From Panax quinquefolius (Eukaryota > Streptophyta > Magnoliopsida > Apiales > Araliaceae): a stretch of 64,000 nt of DNA. Both the position numbers and the translations under genes were made by a program. The notes beneath the pieces are model-generated. The model made no database searches. It had not been told where the DNA came from and saw only the letters and a list, made by a program, of their open reading frames with translations. The stretch lies in NCBI GenBank assembly GCA_020205615.1, contig CM035170.1:35092123-35156122 (forward strand), written 5' to 3'. Below, in pieces: positions 33,875 to 46,490 of this stretch. Numbering within the stretch: the first letter of the stretch is position 1; the number at the start of each line of letters is the position of its first letter.

Positions 33875-35525
33875 ATAATAAGTTTTGTTTTTTATGAAAA
33901 ATAGAATATATTATATTTTATTATGCATAGTGTTTGCATAGTGTCTGCATAGTAATTGCATAGTAAAACTTTAAAAAATTAGACGAATTTTTCGGTCGCC
34001 CGTGTATGGTCCCTGTGCAGTATGTGAATTCTAAATTTAAATAATATCCTTTCCATTCTCCTATTAATAGGATGCTTAGTTTTGAATTGAAAATCACACC
34101 AGAATCAGAGAATTCTTCTTCTATAATCTTGAGCGTACTTCTTTAGAGTTTAAGAAAGCTTTTATCGTAGAAAATAGTGCAAGTTTTCTTCAAGAATATC
34201 CCCGCTATACCAGCAGGAGTACTCTCCTTTTTAAGGTAAGCGATATTATTTTTGTTCAATATTCGTATAAAATAATATATTATTCCATACTCTGTAGTAT
34301 GTAAGTAATATTATTTCGTTTCGGATTGTGAATTCTATACTCATTTTGTTATGTTTTGACTTCTATTCTCTATGAAATTAGTAGAAAATCCTTGAAATTT
34401 GCGCTTCATCCAGTATCTTTTCATGGACATATTATTTTGAGCATTCTTAATAAGTTTTTCATGTCGGAGTACTATTCACGATGTACTATTCACTCGGTTA
34501 CTATTCATCCGAAGTATTATTCATGACAAAAATATATTTCTTTTCGGTCCAAATCATTTTGATACAATATTATTCTTGAATTTTACTCCACAAAGCGATA
34601 TCGTGTTGACAATTTGGACGTTTTTGAATTTTGGATAAATTAAATTATAAATCTTTAAAAATTTATCATTTGCTTTCATTTAATTTAATTCTTATATCAT
34701 TGTCATCATCCTCATGCTTATATTGTTATGAAAGTCATCTTTGGCCCGTAATGCATATATGGACTGTTGATTGGTATAATTATGACCAGGGATCATTCGG
34801 TATAATCATGACCTGTAATGTTACAAATGATGTGATAAAAGCCCTCATTGTCCCGTAGTGCATTGATGGACAGTTGTTGACATGATCATGATAATTGATG
34901 ATTACATGAATATCCTTGGCCCGTAGTGCATGGATAATTCATGAACGTGATACTAATGAATATCCTTGGCCCATAGTGCAGGGATGATTTTATGATGTGG
35001 ATTAATTATTAAGTTGAGTCTCAGCGATAAAATTATTGATAAACTTTTAAATCATAGAAGATAGTAGATATAATGCTCTACTTGACTCTTCTAATGGATT
35101 ACTTGTTCCGCTGCAGTTAAACTTGATGTTTATTGTATTTTATCATTTTAACACTATTGAAGGCTAATGATAATTTATTTTGCATTATCTTAGGCATACT
35201 ATTTCTTACTGGGCTAGTTGAGCTCACCCTTTTGCTTTCATTATTCTATTCAGGAAATGAGAACGTAGCCGGGACTAGTCGGGGGAAGGAGTGACGGTCC
35301 AAGATAGTTATTTTAGTGGTCCTCAATATTTAGTGTGATAATAAATGTAATGACGATTGAATTTGAGTTTGGATATTGTCTATGAGATAATATTCGTGTA
35401 AAAACTCAGCTATGTTTTGTCGTATTTTACACGACAGTTGTATTAATTAAGTTTGTATTTGAATCATGTACCATGTATGTGGCGACTCAGAATGGGTGAT
35501 GTATACATATTTTGGGGGCATCACA
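32965..35525 (+). mobile_element. Element B, second LTR (2.56 kb, complete)
   Basis: It starts TGTAAGACCCCAATTTC and ends GGGGCATCACA. It lacks the MULE: at 33830-33870 the target sequence TTAATTTAT runs straight into the (AT)n tract, giving the empty site. It contains four GGCCCGTAGTG-type stem-loops (34737-34760, about 34844-34868, 34911-34934, 34969-34984). It is followed by a second primer site and gag rather than by flanking DNA. Confidence 0.9.
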
Positions 35526-35527
35526 GT

Positions 35528-35539
35528 TGGTATCAAAGC
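35528..35539 (+). other. Second primer binding site of element B
   Basis: TGGTATCAAAGC follows two bases after the LTR terminus and is closer to the tRNA-Met consensus than the first copy (28184). Confidence 0.78.
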
Positions 35540-35710
35540 TTAGAGATATGATCCCTAGCTACGATGTGCGACTAGAACTAGGGGGTGAGACGGGGAAATC
35601 CTTCGCTAGTATGACCTACCTAAGCTTATTTGTTATTTAATTTGTCGATCATAATATATGGATAATATGTGGCATGTTAATTTACCCTTGTTCTGTGGTA
35701 GTGTTTGAAA

Positions 35711-36834
35711 ATGACATCCGAGAATGTTTAGATAAGCAATGGAGCACATGAGACTGTTGAGTCACCAATGATCAATACCCAGGATAATGTACATCAGGAA
35801 GACAATAATCCTCAAGTGAACAACAACACCGACCAAATGATGAACGATGGATTCTTCAGAGGCTTTCTGCAATTCATGCAACATCAGGCGAGAATGACTC
35901 CTGTCAAAAATGCAGGTGGAAACACTGGCAACTCATGGATTATCACCGCTAAGCAGTTCAAGGAGCTGGGACCACCAGAGTTTGTGGGAAAACCAGAACC
36001 ACTTAAGGCAGAGACGTAGATAAAGTAGATCACCAAGATATTTGATGTCTTGGGATGCTCCGAGGAGCAAACGGTTCCCTTTACCACCTTCATGTTGCGA
36101 GGAGAGGAAGATTACTGGTGGGAGTCTATAAAACATACTCAGTCTGCCGCACTAAAGATGTCTTGGGAGAAGATCCAAGAACTGTTCAACGATAAGTACT
36201 TTCCCAAAAGTATTCGTCACATGAAGGAGGCAGAGTTCATCAAGCTGGAGCAAAACAATATGACAAAGTCGTCGCGATGAAACTAAGTTTGCCGAAGTTG
36301 TCCCAGGGCCATGTCCCCACTTGGTTGATAATGAGGAGAGAATGACGTGAATGCTTCTGCAAGGTTTGAAACCTGAAATACGTCAATATCTCATTTCTCA
36401 CAAACTGTGTTTGTATTCAGATGTTGTAAATAGGGCTCAGTTATTGGAGCGTGATAATGAGTCAACCCAACCAAGATAGAGTAGCCGAAAAAATGATAAT
36501 ACCAGTGGTAGAAGTCATCGAAGCGGTGATGACAAACGTGGAGGAAGTCAACATGCCAGAAATGGTAACCACTTCGGTGGTAATCATGGCCAAGACAATA
36601 GAAGTGGAAATTTCAAGAAGAGGTGATTTAACAATTATGGAAAGATGTCAGCACCAACACCCATTGTTAAGGAAGGAGAACGATCACCGATCGTATGCTA
36701 CCAATACGGAGGGGAGGGACACACCAGTCCAAATTGTATGCAATAGTCCAAAACATGTTACAATTATGGAAGAGAAGGTCACCTGGCTCGATTTTTTCGT
36801 GCAGTGAAGTCAAGTCCAGCTGGGATGGAGGCAT
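35711..36834 (+). pseudogene. gag: Second gag of element B, cut by element A
   Basis: ATG 35711 begins MTSENV, then a stop where the first copy has Glu. It then continues with SPMINTQDNVHQEDNNPQVN, KQFKELGPPEFVGKPEPLKA and, in a shifted frame, SEEQTVPFTTFMLRGEEDYW and MSWEKIQELFNDKYFPKSI. Zinc-knuckle traces lie near 36700-36790 (CYQYGGEGHTSPNC, with one Cys read as Tyr). Homology to the first gag (28368-29440) stops at GATGGAGGCA, where the A LTR begins. The rest of this copy would lie beyond the window. Confidence 0.82.
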
Positions 36835-37789
36835 TGTGAGGGCCCCGAATCCGAGGTCCTGAATCACCGCCGATCTGGTTCGATCATTCTATCACTAGTA
36901 CTATATTTGCAGAAGATACACACATAAATTGTTTATACAATACATTTTACACACTATTTTCCAAGGTCGAGTAACCTTAACTTAATACACAATTCATAAC
37001 TTACTTGACTTACAATAACATTAATATACAATACTTATACAAATCTAATCGCGTACATTAACTTTAAGCTGGAACTGCCTTTAACCTTTCCTTGTATCCG
37101 ACGCATTCGTCTTAATCTGTAATGTTTATCATGATATAGCAAGGATGAGCATAAAAGTTGCCCAGCAAGATTAAGTTCAATAATTTAACGATATATCATG
37201 ATTGAAATGATTTGAATAATAAGTTGGCTATAATTCAACAAAATAATTGCGAACTAGCATGAACAAACTTTTGACTGAACAAGTATATAACATGAACAAA
37301 TATATCTGGACCGAAGGGTAATGAAGGTGATCAGCCTTTCATACCTGACTTATACATGCAATATGTACAGAGTACAATTTTGCAATGGCAATCAGCAATG
37401 ATTATCCATAAGCATATCTGAATGAAACAACTCTTTGTAGAGTTAAGTAAAAACAAACTTGCCTGGACCGTTGATTACCGCTACGCAATATTTAATGCTT
37501 TATTTGAAGACCTAATATTAGTAATATAGATCTCCAATATTAGAATAATTTCATCACAATATAATACTATTATATATATAGATATACATAGAATAACCTA
37601 AACACATAACACATAACCCTATCAGTCTATAACACATATAAGACTCTCAGATCAAGTCAAACTATTGCAAATTGAAGTTGAACCTTTACACAAATCGACA
37701 TCCCGACGGTTACAGTTTTACATTCACGAGTTTAAGTTCAATTAAACTCTGTATAAACGCTTAACCATTATCTCAGATAATTTTAAAAA

Positions 37790-38510
37790 TAATTTTTACA
37801 AGCTCCTAATAATTTTTAAATAATTATTACTATTTATCATGAATTTTCCATTATTAATATCGTATTTATATAATATAAATACCACAATATTCCTTTATCA
37901 TTAATATTTATTTATTAGCAAATATTAATGAAATACATGTCATAATATTATAATATATTTATAATATCACACAAGATTTTTAATACTTTAAAATCACCTT
38001 TATATGATTTTTAAACAATTAAATTCTTTATCCGATAATTGCTATTAATATTACAATATTAATATTTTCATGACAAAATATCAAAAGTTATATTTTATAA
38101 TTTAAAATATTTTTATAATACTTAGATCATTTTTATATGATTTATAAATCATTAATTTATATTTTTCTTAATTTATTTAATATATTTATTAAATAAATTA
38201 AGTATCCTTAATATTGATTAATTAATGAAATTCATCATAAAATATTAAAAGTCACGAAAAATATCTTTAAATATTTTCTTATACCATAATATTATTTTTC
38301 ATGATTTTTCATGTATTAAAATCATTTTAAAAATTTATTTAATATCGTAATTAAATAAATTAAATACCATTTATATTCCAAAAAATATTAAATATTTATG
38401 AAATATACTCTAAATAATTAAAAACTATTTTTCAGACTTCAAAATAATTTTTCAGAATTTATTATGTATTTTTAATAATTAAAAACCATTTAATTCGATT
38501 TATTTAATTA
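37790..38510 (-). repeat. AT-rich array in A 3' LTR
   Basis: These are diverged units of ATTAATATT, AAATCATTTT and TTAAAATATTTTTATAAT words, equivalent on the opposite strand to the ~165-bp array of E. The copy in the other A LTR runs from about 63370 past the window edge. Confidence 0.65.
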
Positions 38511-39889
38511 AAATATTAATTTCCGAAATTAAGTGTCACTATAGGGGCTTAGGCTACAAATCCGTCGTTGTTGGTGTTCTTGAGCCTCAAGAACACTGAT
38601 AGGTCGGTTCTCAAGGTTTATAGTTTGACCGTGTTTAATTTTCTTTCTAGCTTGTTTCTGTCCCATCTAAGACTTAGATCGTGTATTAGGAATGAAGCAC
38701 TACAATCTTCAATCATCATTTCGGTCATAAAACATCACAACTAGGAGATCAGGTCCTCCAAAATAGTTGTCAGACGTGTTCTTGAGTTTCTGGGTTGCCC
38801 AGAAACTCAAGCAGTAACGAGGATGCTACTTTGAATCCTCATATCATGCGTTCTGGGTTTTCGTTGTGTGATATAATAGCTCACATGTGCAGTGGAGGTG
38901 TCAAGGTATAATAACATAGTATTAGATCATCCTACAAACAACAAACCTAAGAGATCAATGCTAGTCAAAGTGCTAGTCAGAAAACATTTCTTGAAGATTC
39001 TGGGTTACCCAGAACTTCATACTGCAAGTTGGTCAACGGTGGTTTGACCACGTATAAACTAGTGGTTTGAGAATGTAGATAACATGTTAGACTAAAATAT
39101 TCAACCAACTACATAACTAAAACACTTCACAAAAGAAAGATCAAGGACCTTAAAAATCTTGTCGAATCGGTTTGAAGTTTTCGGTCACCTGAAACCGATT
39201 TTCGTGGTTTGGTCAACTGATTTTGACCACTCATAACTTGTGATCTAGACATGATATGGGCTTGCTTCAAGTCTCAGATTAAAGCCCTTACTACAAAGAC
39301 CAGTTCTATAACATCAAACACCACTAACACAGAGAGATCTATGAGCCCTGACATTCGGTTGTCAGACCAAAATTTAAGGTTCATAGATCAGTTCTAAAAA
39401 CTTTAATTTCGAGCATCAAAATGATATGGATCTAAGTTTTGGCAACCCAGATCATCAAATGACACCCTCTAACATAACTTTAACAAACCAATTTCAACAT
39501 ACAACATCAAATCAAAAGATTTCTAGGATTAAGGTTTATACCTCTTTTACACTTTGATTTTTGATTCTGACTTTTGAATCTTTTCTTGGTAAGTTGGGAT
39601 ATGGTAATGGCTCATCTTATCATTCTCTCTCACTTCACATTTCCGAAATATAGAGAGAGAATGTCTTGGGTGAAAATAAAAATTAAAGTGACCCTTTCTC
39701 TCTCTTAATCTATTTATTTGATGACATGTTGCTATGATCTGAAGAAAATTCGGTTGGTTGACTGTTATTTAAGTCACATGGCTGATCTAGGTTGATCAAC
39801 CACTCCAATATTAGCAAGATTTGCAAGCAACCTTCAATAATGCAACAAAGGGAAAAATAGTCTTTTAACATTTAATTTTAATGGCATTT

Positions 39890-40570
39890 TAGACTATTGC
39901 TCTAATCTTTAGGGTTAAGGGTTTGAACCCTTTAGGGTTTAGGGTTCAGAAAAATAATTCTAGAATTTTCAAATTAGGTTTTAAAAATAGAAAATTAATA
40001 TTTCTAAATTATAATTATAATTTTCTAATTATATTAAAATTTCTTAATCATAATTTAAATCTTGCTAATTATGATTAGTATTTCCTAATTAAGAATTGCT
40101 AATTTAGCAATTAGGGTCAAAATTGTCATTAGGGTTTACAACCCGTATATTAGGGTTTCTAATAGAAAAATAATTTTCTAATTTAGAAATTAGATTTCAT
40201 AATTAGATTAGGGTTTTCTAATTAATTATAACTTGAAAATTAGGATTAATCTTTCCTAATTAAGAATTAAAATGACCTAATTACAAATTAGGGTTTCAAA
40301 TTTACAAATTAGGGTTCCTAATAATTAGGATTTCTAATTATTAGAATTTCTAATTAATGAATTAGGGTTATCCCTAATTAAGTTTGTGATTAATACAAAA
40401 ACCATATACGTTGTACTTAAATCCCCAATTTAGGGTTCCCATATACCGAATTAGGGTTTTAAAATTCCCGGAACTGGACTTAGGGTTTCAGAACCGGTTT
40501 CTAGGGTTTCTTATCCATTGCTAGGGTTTTCTAACAGAACGTTGATGTTCATAATCATATTAGGGTTTGA
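39890..40570 (-). repeat. Telomere-like TTAGGGTTT cluster in A 3' LTR
   Basis: About twenty TAGGGTT / TTAGGGT words occur in under 700 bases, including GGGTTTAGGGTT near 39928, but not as a perfect heptamer array. The complement, AAACCCTA, is the plant telobox. Similar, sparser clusters are at 1600-1760 and 8840-9000 in E. Confidence 0.75.
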
Positions 40571-40828
40571 CATTGATAAAATTTATCCGGTCAACCCTTG
40601 AACCTTAACCACATATTGTACACATACATAACCATATACACAGAACATATTCACATATACACTTATCTTGAATAATTCACCTAAATCCTTCACAGAATTT
40701 TGAAATCCTCAAAATTTCTTCTTAAAAATATCAAACGCATACACTTATTTTCTGTCTAGGTTCTAATATTGAACCTTAAATCAATTAATTAAAATTTTAA
40801 AATTTTTCTAAATTCTCGGGTTGTCACA

Positions 40829-42410
40829 TTCACCCCTTCTTCTAAAAATGTCGTCCCCGAAATTTACCTTACACCATACATCATACACCATTCACCATTC
40901 CTTCTCATCATCACATGCTACCCAATACATTCTTCACAAGAATAAAATTTTGAAATTGTGCTGAGGGGTTTTACAGACTATTGTCTGTCATTTTCGCAAA
41001 GGTTATATGGAAATTCATCCGTAAACCTTCTTAACTTACAGACATAGCGGGTAATTAGCCCAGTATGCTCTGTACTTATAAAGTACTTCTGGTCTGATCT
41101 GTTTCTCGTATCCGCCTTGGGCGCATAAACTTTTACCTCAGTTTTATCGGATTCCTCACCACAACAATTTGGTTCGGGAAATTTCTTTCATGAACACATA
41201 GAGTTTTTCATAACATTTGTCTAGCTGAATCGAATAACGTAGACTCATATCAATAATTCAATTCAATCGAATTATTTAAGTGTAGCCAAACCCCGTTGGC
41301 AAATTAAAATTTTGAAAATATTTTTGAGAATGACGTTATGATGTCGTACTGTATTAACAGTCCGTTTGAGGATGCCATCATCGAGTGACTTTTCTTAACA
41401 CATCATACAATAGTGGAACAATGATTTTCAGATCGAATTTGCACTAAGTATTCCTGCATTTACAACTCTATCAACTTTTATCATCTCTACACCAGGTTAC
41501 ATGGTACATGAGTGATAAATAAAATAAATTTTGATATTTCAAATCATTTGCGTCTAGCTGAAATAAGTAGCATAGACTATACTTTAAACCATTTCAAAAA
41601 TGATTACGAGTCCACATATATTTTTTTTAAAAGCACATAGTGCGTATTTAGCTTGACGTTAAAATTTTGAAGTTTAGCATAGCTAGGAGTTTTGGAAAAC
41701 TTATGTCTCCACTAATAATCATTGGCTTAACAATCTATCTGTTCCTATAATCTTTAATAATCCATTTACACACAACTATACCCAGTTCGTCAAACCACAC
41801 TTATGAGTTCATTTACTTGCCACAATCATATGAGAAGAACTTGTCCTAGTCAGACCTTTGGCGTCCATTCGCTGAGGGGTTCATAAATATTTCATATAAC
41901 TATGAATCAAGAATGTCACATAAGTTTGATTCTTAAGAACTCATACTTAACCTTATATTCTCTACCTATAACCTATCTATCTGTTCTACACATGAGAAAG
42001 GAATCACCCTCTTAACATGCATATAGCAAATAGCGCGACACAGACATCCCAATAATTATCCTAACTCCCTTCTCCATACGAATTTCATTTAATCCATATT
42101 AGTAATCCTTTCCTAAATCTGTACCAATTCATAGTAGAACTGACACCCAGCAATCTTGATGTTAACTTTGCAATCATTCGCTTGATTCTTCTTCATACTA
42201 TAACATTATCCGATCACGGGGTGATCTTATCGTATATATTACGATTCATTTCTATGTCTTGAACGTTTTGTTTTACGATCTCCTATCTCTGTACTTTTAG
42301 TCTTTTAGACTCTATTTATTCATCACTACTGTTCAACTTTATTATTAGAGTTAGGAAACTATGTATCTTATAACTCGTCGAGATTCGTCTTTGAATCTTA
42401 CCGACCAACT
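40829..42410 (-). other. Element A internal region, non-coding, with polypurine tract
   Basis: On the minus strand the tract GAAGAAGGGGTGAA (40829-40842) abuts the LTR. The preceding ~1.57 kb has no gag- or pol-like frame on either strand. With the 94 bases left at 59190-59283, the whole A centre is only about 1.7 kb, so the element could move only with proteins supplied by another element. Confidence 0.7.
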
Positions 42411-42415
42411 AACTC
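42411..42415 (+). repeat. Target duplication of element D, left copy
   Basis: AACTC precedes the D LTR. The same five bases follow the other D LTR at 59190-59194. Five bases is the gypsy integrase size. Confidence 0.85.
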
Positions 42416-43878
42416 TGTAACACCCCCTTTCCGAAATAGAAAGAGAGGTTACTCCAAACACAACAAAACTAATAAATTTAATAGCAAGGCTCAAAGCCAC
42501 AAAAGAATAGTCTTAATAACTGATAAATACCACAAGTCAACCATAATAAATCTCCAACTGTCTCAAACCACAATCTAAAATAATTATTACAATTCCAAGT
42601 AAACTGACACATCAAGTCTAAACAAAATATTTCTAAATCATTGGAATGAATGGAGCTCTAATCACACTTGCCCTTGATCCCCCTGATTACCTGCCGGAAG
42701 AAAACACAGCATGAGCCAAACGCCCAGTACGGATATAGAATACAAATAATGAACCGAAATAACTAACTCAATTAAATGAAAAGAGACGAAACGAACTGAA
42801 ATGAAAACGAACAAATCTAACACAACGAAATAATAGGCTAAATCAAATGGTTGGGTGTTATTTCATACCGAGCTCAGAATAAAATAGAAATATACATTGC
42901 CACATATGCAAGTTAAATAATGCCATATACGCAAATAAAATAATGCCACACATGCAAGTCACACACATTGGACTGCTAATCTAATGCATGTAAAATTGAA
43001 AAGGCGTGTTTGGCACAAACATCACCAATCCGTAGAACAGAACAGAACAGAAAAACTAAGGTCGACCCATACGCCTCCCACAACAAAACACCAAATGGCC
43101 AACTCCCACCAGAGCACAAAACGGAGACGCCGTTGACTGATCACACCGCCACGGAAGGTGTCATGCCTCGGTGCCAATAGGACATGCCTATGGTACCCCC
43201 ACAGGTGGTTATAGCTCAGGTATACCCTACGGTATTCTAACAAAAATATAATGTCACAACACATGCGACAAAATATCAACACAAAGGGGTTCTAACGTGT
43301 ACATGTTAAATCGAACGAATCATCAACACAAGTCTCTAAAATAATAACATGTACATCACTATAAATATCAAAATAAAATTTAGACATGACGCACTAGTAT
43401 AAATAATACAAATATGAGTTCTAATTCAACTCCAAAACAAATTTATCACAATCAATTGACAAGGAACAATTATGAGAGGCAATACTAATTTTTGAAACGA
43501 ATAACAAAACGAACAAATCAAAAACAAAAGAGTCTCGCTGAAAGAGTACGGAATCTGTACCTGGGTTAAGCAATGTAATACCCAAATATTATATTCCAAA
43601 ATATAACTCCTTAAATTCCCTCCATTCGAACTAATTACACAAATTAATAAAATAAATTAATAAACTATGCGCTAAATTACTAATTACCTAGTTATTATAA
43701 TTTATAAAAAAATTACTGTCTTTTATTCGCATGGTACCAATAATAGGAAAGTCTGATCAATTGTAGTCTGTTAGCAAACACAATACAATTTAAACTAATG
43801 TATGATTACGTTGGCTTTAACAGTTCACCTAAATCTATTAGCATTCAATATGGAAACATTACTTCTTATTTTTTTAAT

Positions 43879-43914
<36 letters not shown>

Positions 43915-44512
43915 GTCTATATATATATATAAGATCTTCCTGAAGCAATCCATTTTTTTAATCAATATATATATATATATACCATCTTCCTGAAGATCCA
44001 CTTTAACCCATTAAATATTTATTATTTTACAATTCATTCTATGTTCTTATTCAATTATTAAATGTGTCATCATAACCATCAAATTCAATTCAAAGACATG
44101 AATTATTAAATATAACTTACTTGTATTTTATCTCTTTTCTCTGTACCACCGACTTTATTTCTTCCCCCCTTTTTTTCTTTTATGCGGCTGCTATCTCCCT
44201 CTCACAATCTTCCTCCAACTCGTATAATGCCAGTAAATTTAGGTCTAGCTATTTATTTATTAATTACCTTTTTTTTTATATTTACTAACTCTCTTAATTT
44301 TGATAGAATTTTATATTTTTAAACAATTATAAATTTGACCCACTTAATTTAAAACCCAATTTTACCAATTAATATCCATCATTATTAATATTTATTAGCC
44401 CACATAACTTAAATGACTATTTTGACCCAAAATAAATGACAAAGTCCAATAAATATGTTTTAAAACAAGGTAATTTTTATTATATATATATATATATTTC
44501 TCGGGTATTACA
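42416..44512 (-). mobile_element. Element D, 3' LTR (2.1 kb)
   Basis: On the minus strand it starts TGTAATACCCGAGAAATAT and ends AAAGGGGGTGTTACA. It matches 57135-59189 closely: about ten differences in the first 375 aligned bases by eye. Most of the length difference lies in (TA)n runs at 43882-43932 and 43967-43981. It contains no gene. Frames such as 43022-43282 recur in the other LTR but are not protein-like. Confidence 0.92.
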
Positions 44513-44530
44513 TCACCTACCCCTTAAAAG
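44513..44530 (-). other. Polypurine tract of element D
   Basis: On the minus strand CTTTTAAGGGGTAGGTGA lies directly before the LTR start. The pol stop codon is about 35 bases upstream of it. Confidence 0.75.
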
Positions 44531-44565
44531 AATTCCGTCCCCGGAATCAAAAGAATAGAACGTAC

Positions 44566-46490
44566 CTAATTATCAAAAAGATGCGGATATTCCACTCGAA
44601 TAGACTCCTCAAGCTCCCAAGTGGCTTCTCGCTCCGAATGGTTCCTCCACAGAACCTTAACAAACGGAATAGTCTTCCTCCTCATAATCCTTTCTTCACG
44701 ATCCAAAATCGCATCAGCTTTCTCCTCACAAGTAAGATCCTCCCGAATCTTATCGAATGGATATTGCACCATATGCAACGGATGATAATGATAACTCCTC
44801 AACACTGACACATGAAATACATTGTGCACATGAGCTAGCTGTGGAGGCAAAGCTAACCGATATGCAACCTCACCAACCCGCTCCAAAATCTCAAATGGGC
44901 CGATATAACGTGGACTAATCTTTCCTTTCAACCCGAATCACCGAATGCCCTTCCAATGAGAAACTTTTAGAAACACATGCTCACTAGGTTCAAACTCTAA
45001 AGTCCTCCTATTCTTATCAGCATAACACTTCTGCCGTGATCGAGCCAACTTCAATTTCTCCTTAGCCACTGCTACCTTCTCCGTAGTGATTTGAACTAAC
45101 TCAGGCCCTTCTATAGCCCTTTCGCCAACCTCATCCCAACAAGTTGGTGCCCGACACTTTCTACCATACAGTGCCTCAAACGGAGCCATTCCAATACTTC
45201 CATGCCAGCTGTTGTTATAAGCAAACTCAACTAGGCTCAAGTAATCATCCCAATTACCCGACCACTCAAGTGCACAAGACCTCAACATGTCCTCTAATGT
45301 TTGAATAGTCCGTTCGGATTGCCCATCAGTTTGCGGATGAAAAGAAGTACTAAAGTTGAGCCGAGTACCCCAAGCTCGTTGAAACCCTTTCCAAAATTGT
45401 GAAGTGAATCGTGGGTCCCGATCTGAAACAATAGACACCGGAGTACCATGAAGTCTAACAATCTCCTGCTGAAAGATATGTGCCAACCTATCCACCAAGT
45501 AAAACTCATGGATAGCCAAAAAGTGTGCCGATTTGGTCAACCGGTCCACTACTACCCATATGGCATCATTCTTCCTAAAAGTCTTCGGCAAACCAGTCAA
45601 AAAATCTATCGTTATATCCTCCCACTTCCACACTGTAATGTCTAACTGTTGCAGCAAACCACTAGCTCGTTGATGTTCTATCTTCACTTGTTGACAAGTA
45701 AGACACTTCCCAATATATTCAGCCACGTCTCGTTTCATCCCATTCCACCAAAAATTCTTCTTCAAATCCCTATACATCTTTGTAGAACCAGGATGAATAG
45801 AAAATGGCGAACTATGAGCCTCAGCCAACACAGCCTCTCGAATGATTGGATCCAACGGTACACACAACCGTTCACCTAATCAAATCACACCATGGTCATC
45901 AATACGAAACTCAGACTACTTGCCCTCCTCCAGATTCTGTGTCAGACCCCACAACTCCCCATCTTCTTTTTGATCTTTTTGATCCGCGAGATAAGAGAGG
46001 GCTCCACTCTCATACCCGCCAAATGCCCATCTGAACCTCGTACATACAACTCCACCTCGATCCGCTCCATATCCGAAATAAGCTGAGGTTGTGTAATAAA
46101 GGCTGCTACACTCCCAAAACTCTTTCTGCTAAGAGCATCTGCAACCACATTTGCCTTTCCCGGGTGATACTGAATCCTCGTATCATAATCTTTTAGAAGC
46201 TCCAACCAACTCCTTTGCCCCCATATTGAGCTCCTTCTGAGTGAAAATGTATTTAAGACTTTTGTGATCAGTGAAGATATCACAAGTCTCTCCATACAAA
46301 TAATGCCTCCTAATCTTTAAGGAAAATATCACTGCTGCCAACTCCAAATCATATATGGGGTAGTTCACCTCATAAGGTTTAAGCTGCCTAGAAGCATAAG
46401 CAATAACCTTACCGTGTTGCATTAAGACACACCCCAAACCTTTCTTAGAAGCATCGCTATAAATCTGATAACCTCCTGTCCCCCGACGAC
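44566..46490 (-). pseudogene. pol: Element D pol, 3' part: RNase H, integrase, chromodomain (Tekay)
   Basis: Reading down from 46490: RNase H begins abruptly at [19 protein letters not shown] and continues [30 protein letters not shown], a frameshift near 46200 and [15 protein letters not shown]. Integrase (44938-45867 open) has the HHCC zinc site (HSSPFSIHPGSTKMY ... CLTCQQ), [23 protein letters not shown] and HPQTDGQSERTIQTLEDMLR with the catalytic D, D and E positions present. One stop separates it from the last segment (44566-44931), SPRYIGPFEILERVG and a Tekay chromodomain (KVLWRNHSEREATWE, YPHLFDN). The RT domain, which should precede RNase H, is absent: element C begins there. Confidence 0.9.

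Larger units (their letters stand above)
36835..40828 (-). mobile_element. Element A, 3' LTR (3.99 kb)
   Basis: On the minus strand it starts TGTGACAACCCGAGAATTT after a polypurine tract and ends GGGCCCTCACA. On the plus strand its first 124 bases match 59284-59407 and later parts match 62881-64000. Contents on plus coordinates: an AT-rich array (37790-38510), stem-loop phrases near 38530-38600, a possible TATA region near 39705-39725 on the minus strand, and a dense TTAGGGTTT-type cluster (39890-40570). The overall plan (telomere-like words, CT-rich leader, hairpins, AT-rich array) is that of E's LTR in reverse, so E and A are related long-LTR families. No gene-like frames are seen. Confidence 0.85.

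Noticed and set aside
39900..40570. Interstitial telomere array
   Set aside because: The words are not a head-to-tail TTTAGGG array; spacing is irregular and embedded in LTR sequence, so it is reported only as a word cluster.
40845..42410. Hidden gag or pol in the centre of element A
   Set aside because: Read in both directions, no zinc knuckle, protease, RT, RNase H or integrase motif was found.
43022..43282. 86-codon minus-strand frame in the D LTR, repeated at 57654-57992
   Set aside because: The recurrence is only because the two LTRs are copies. The opposite strand is equally open and no protein family is recognised.
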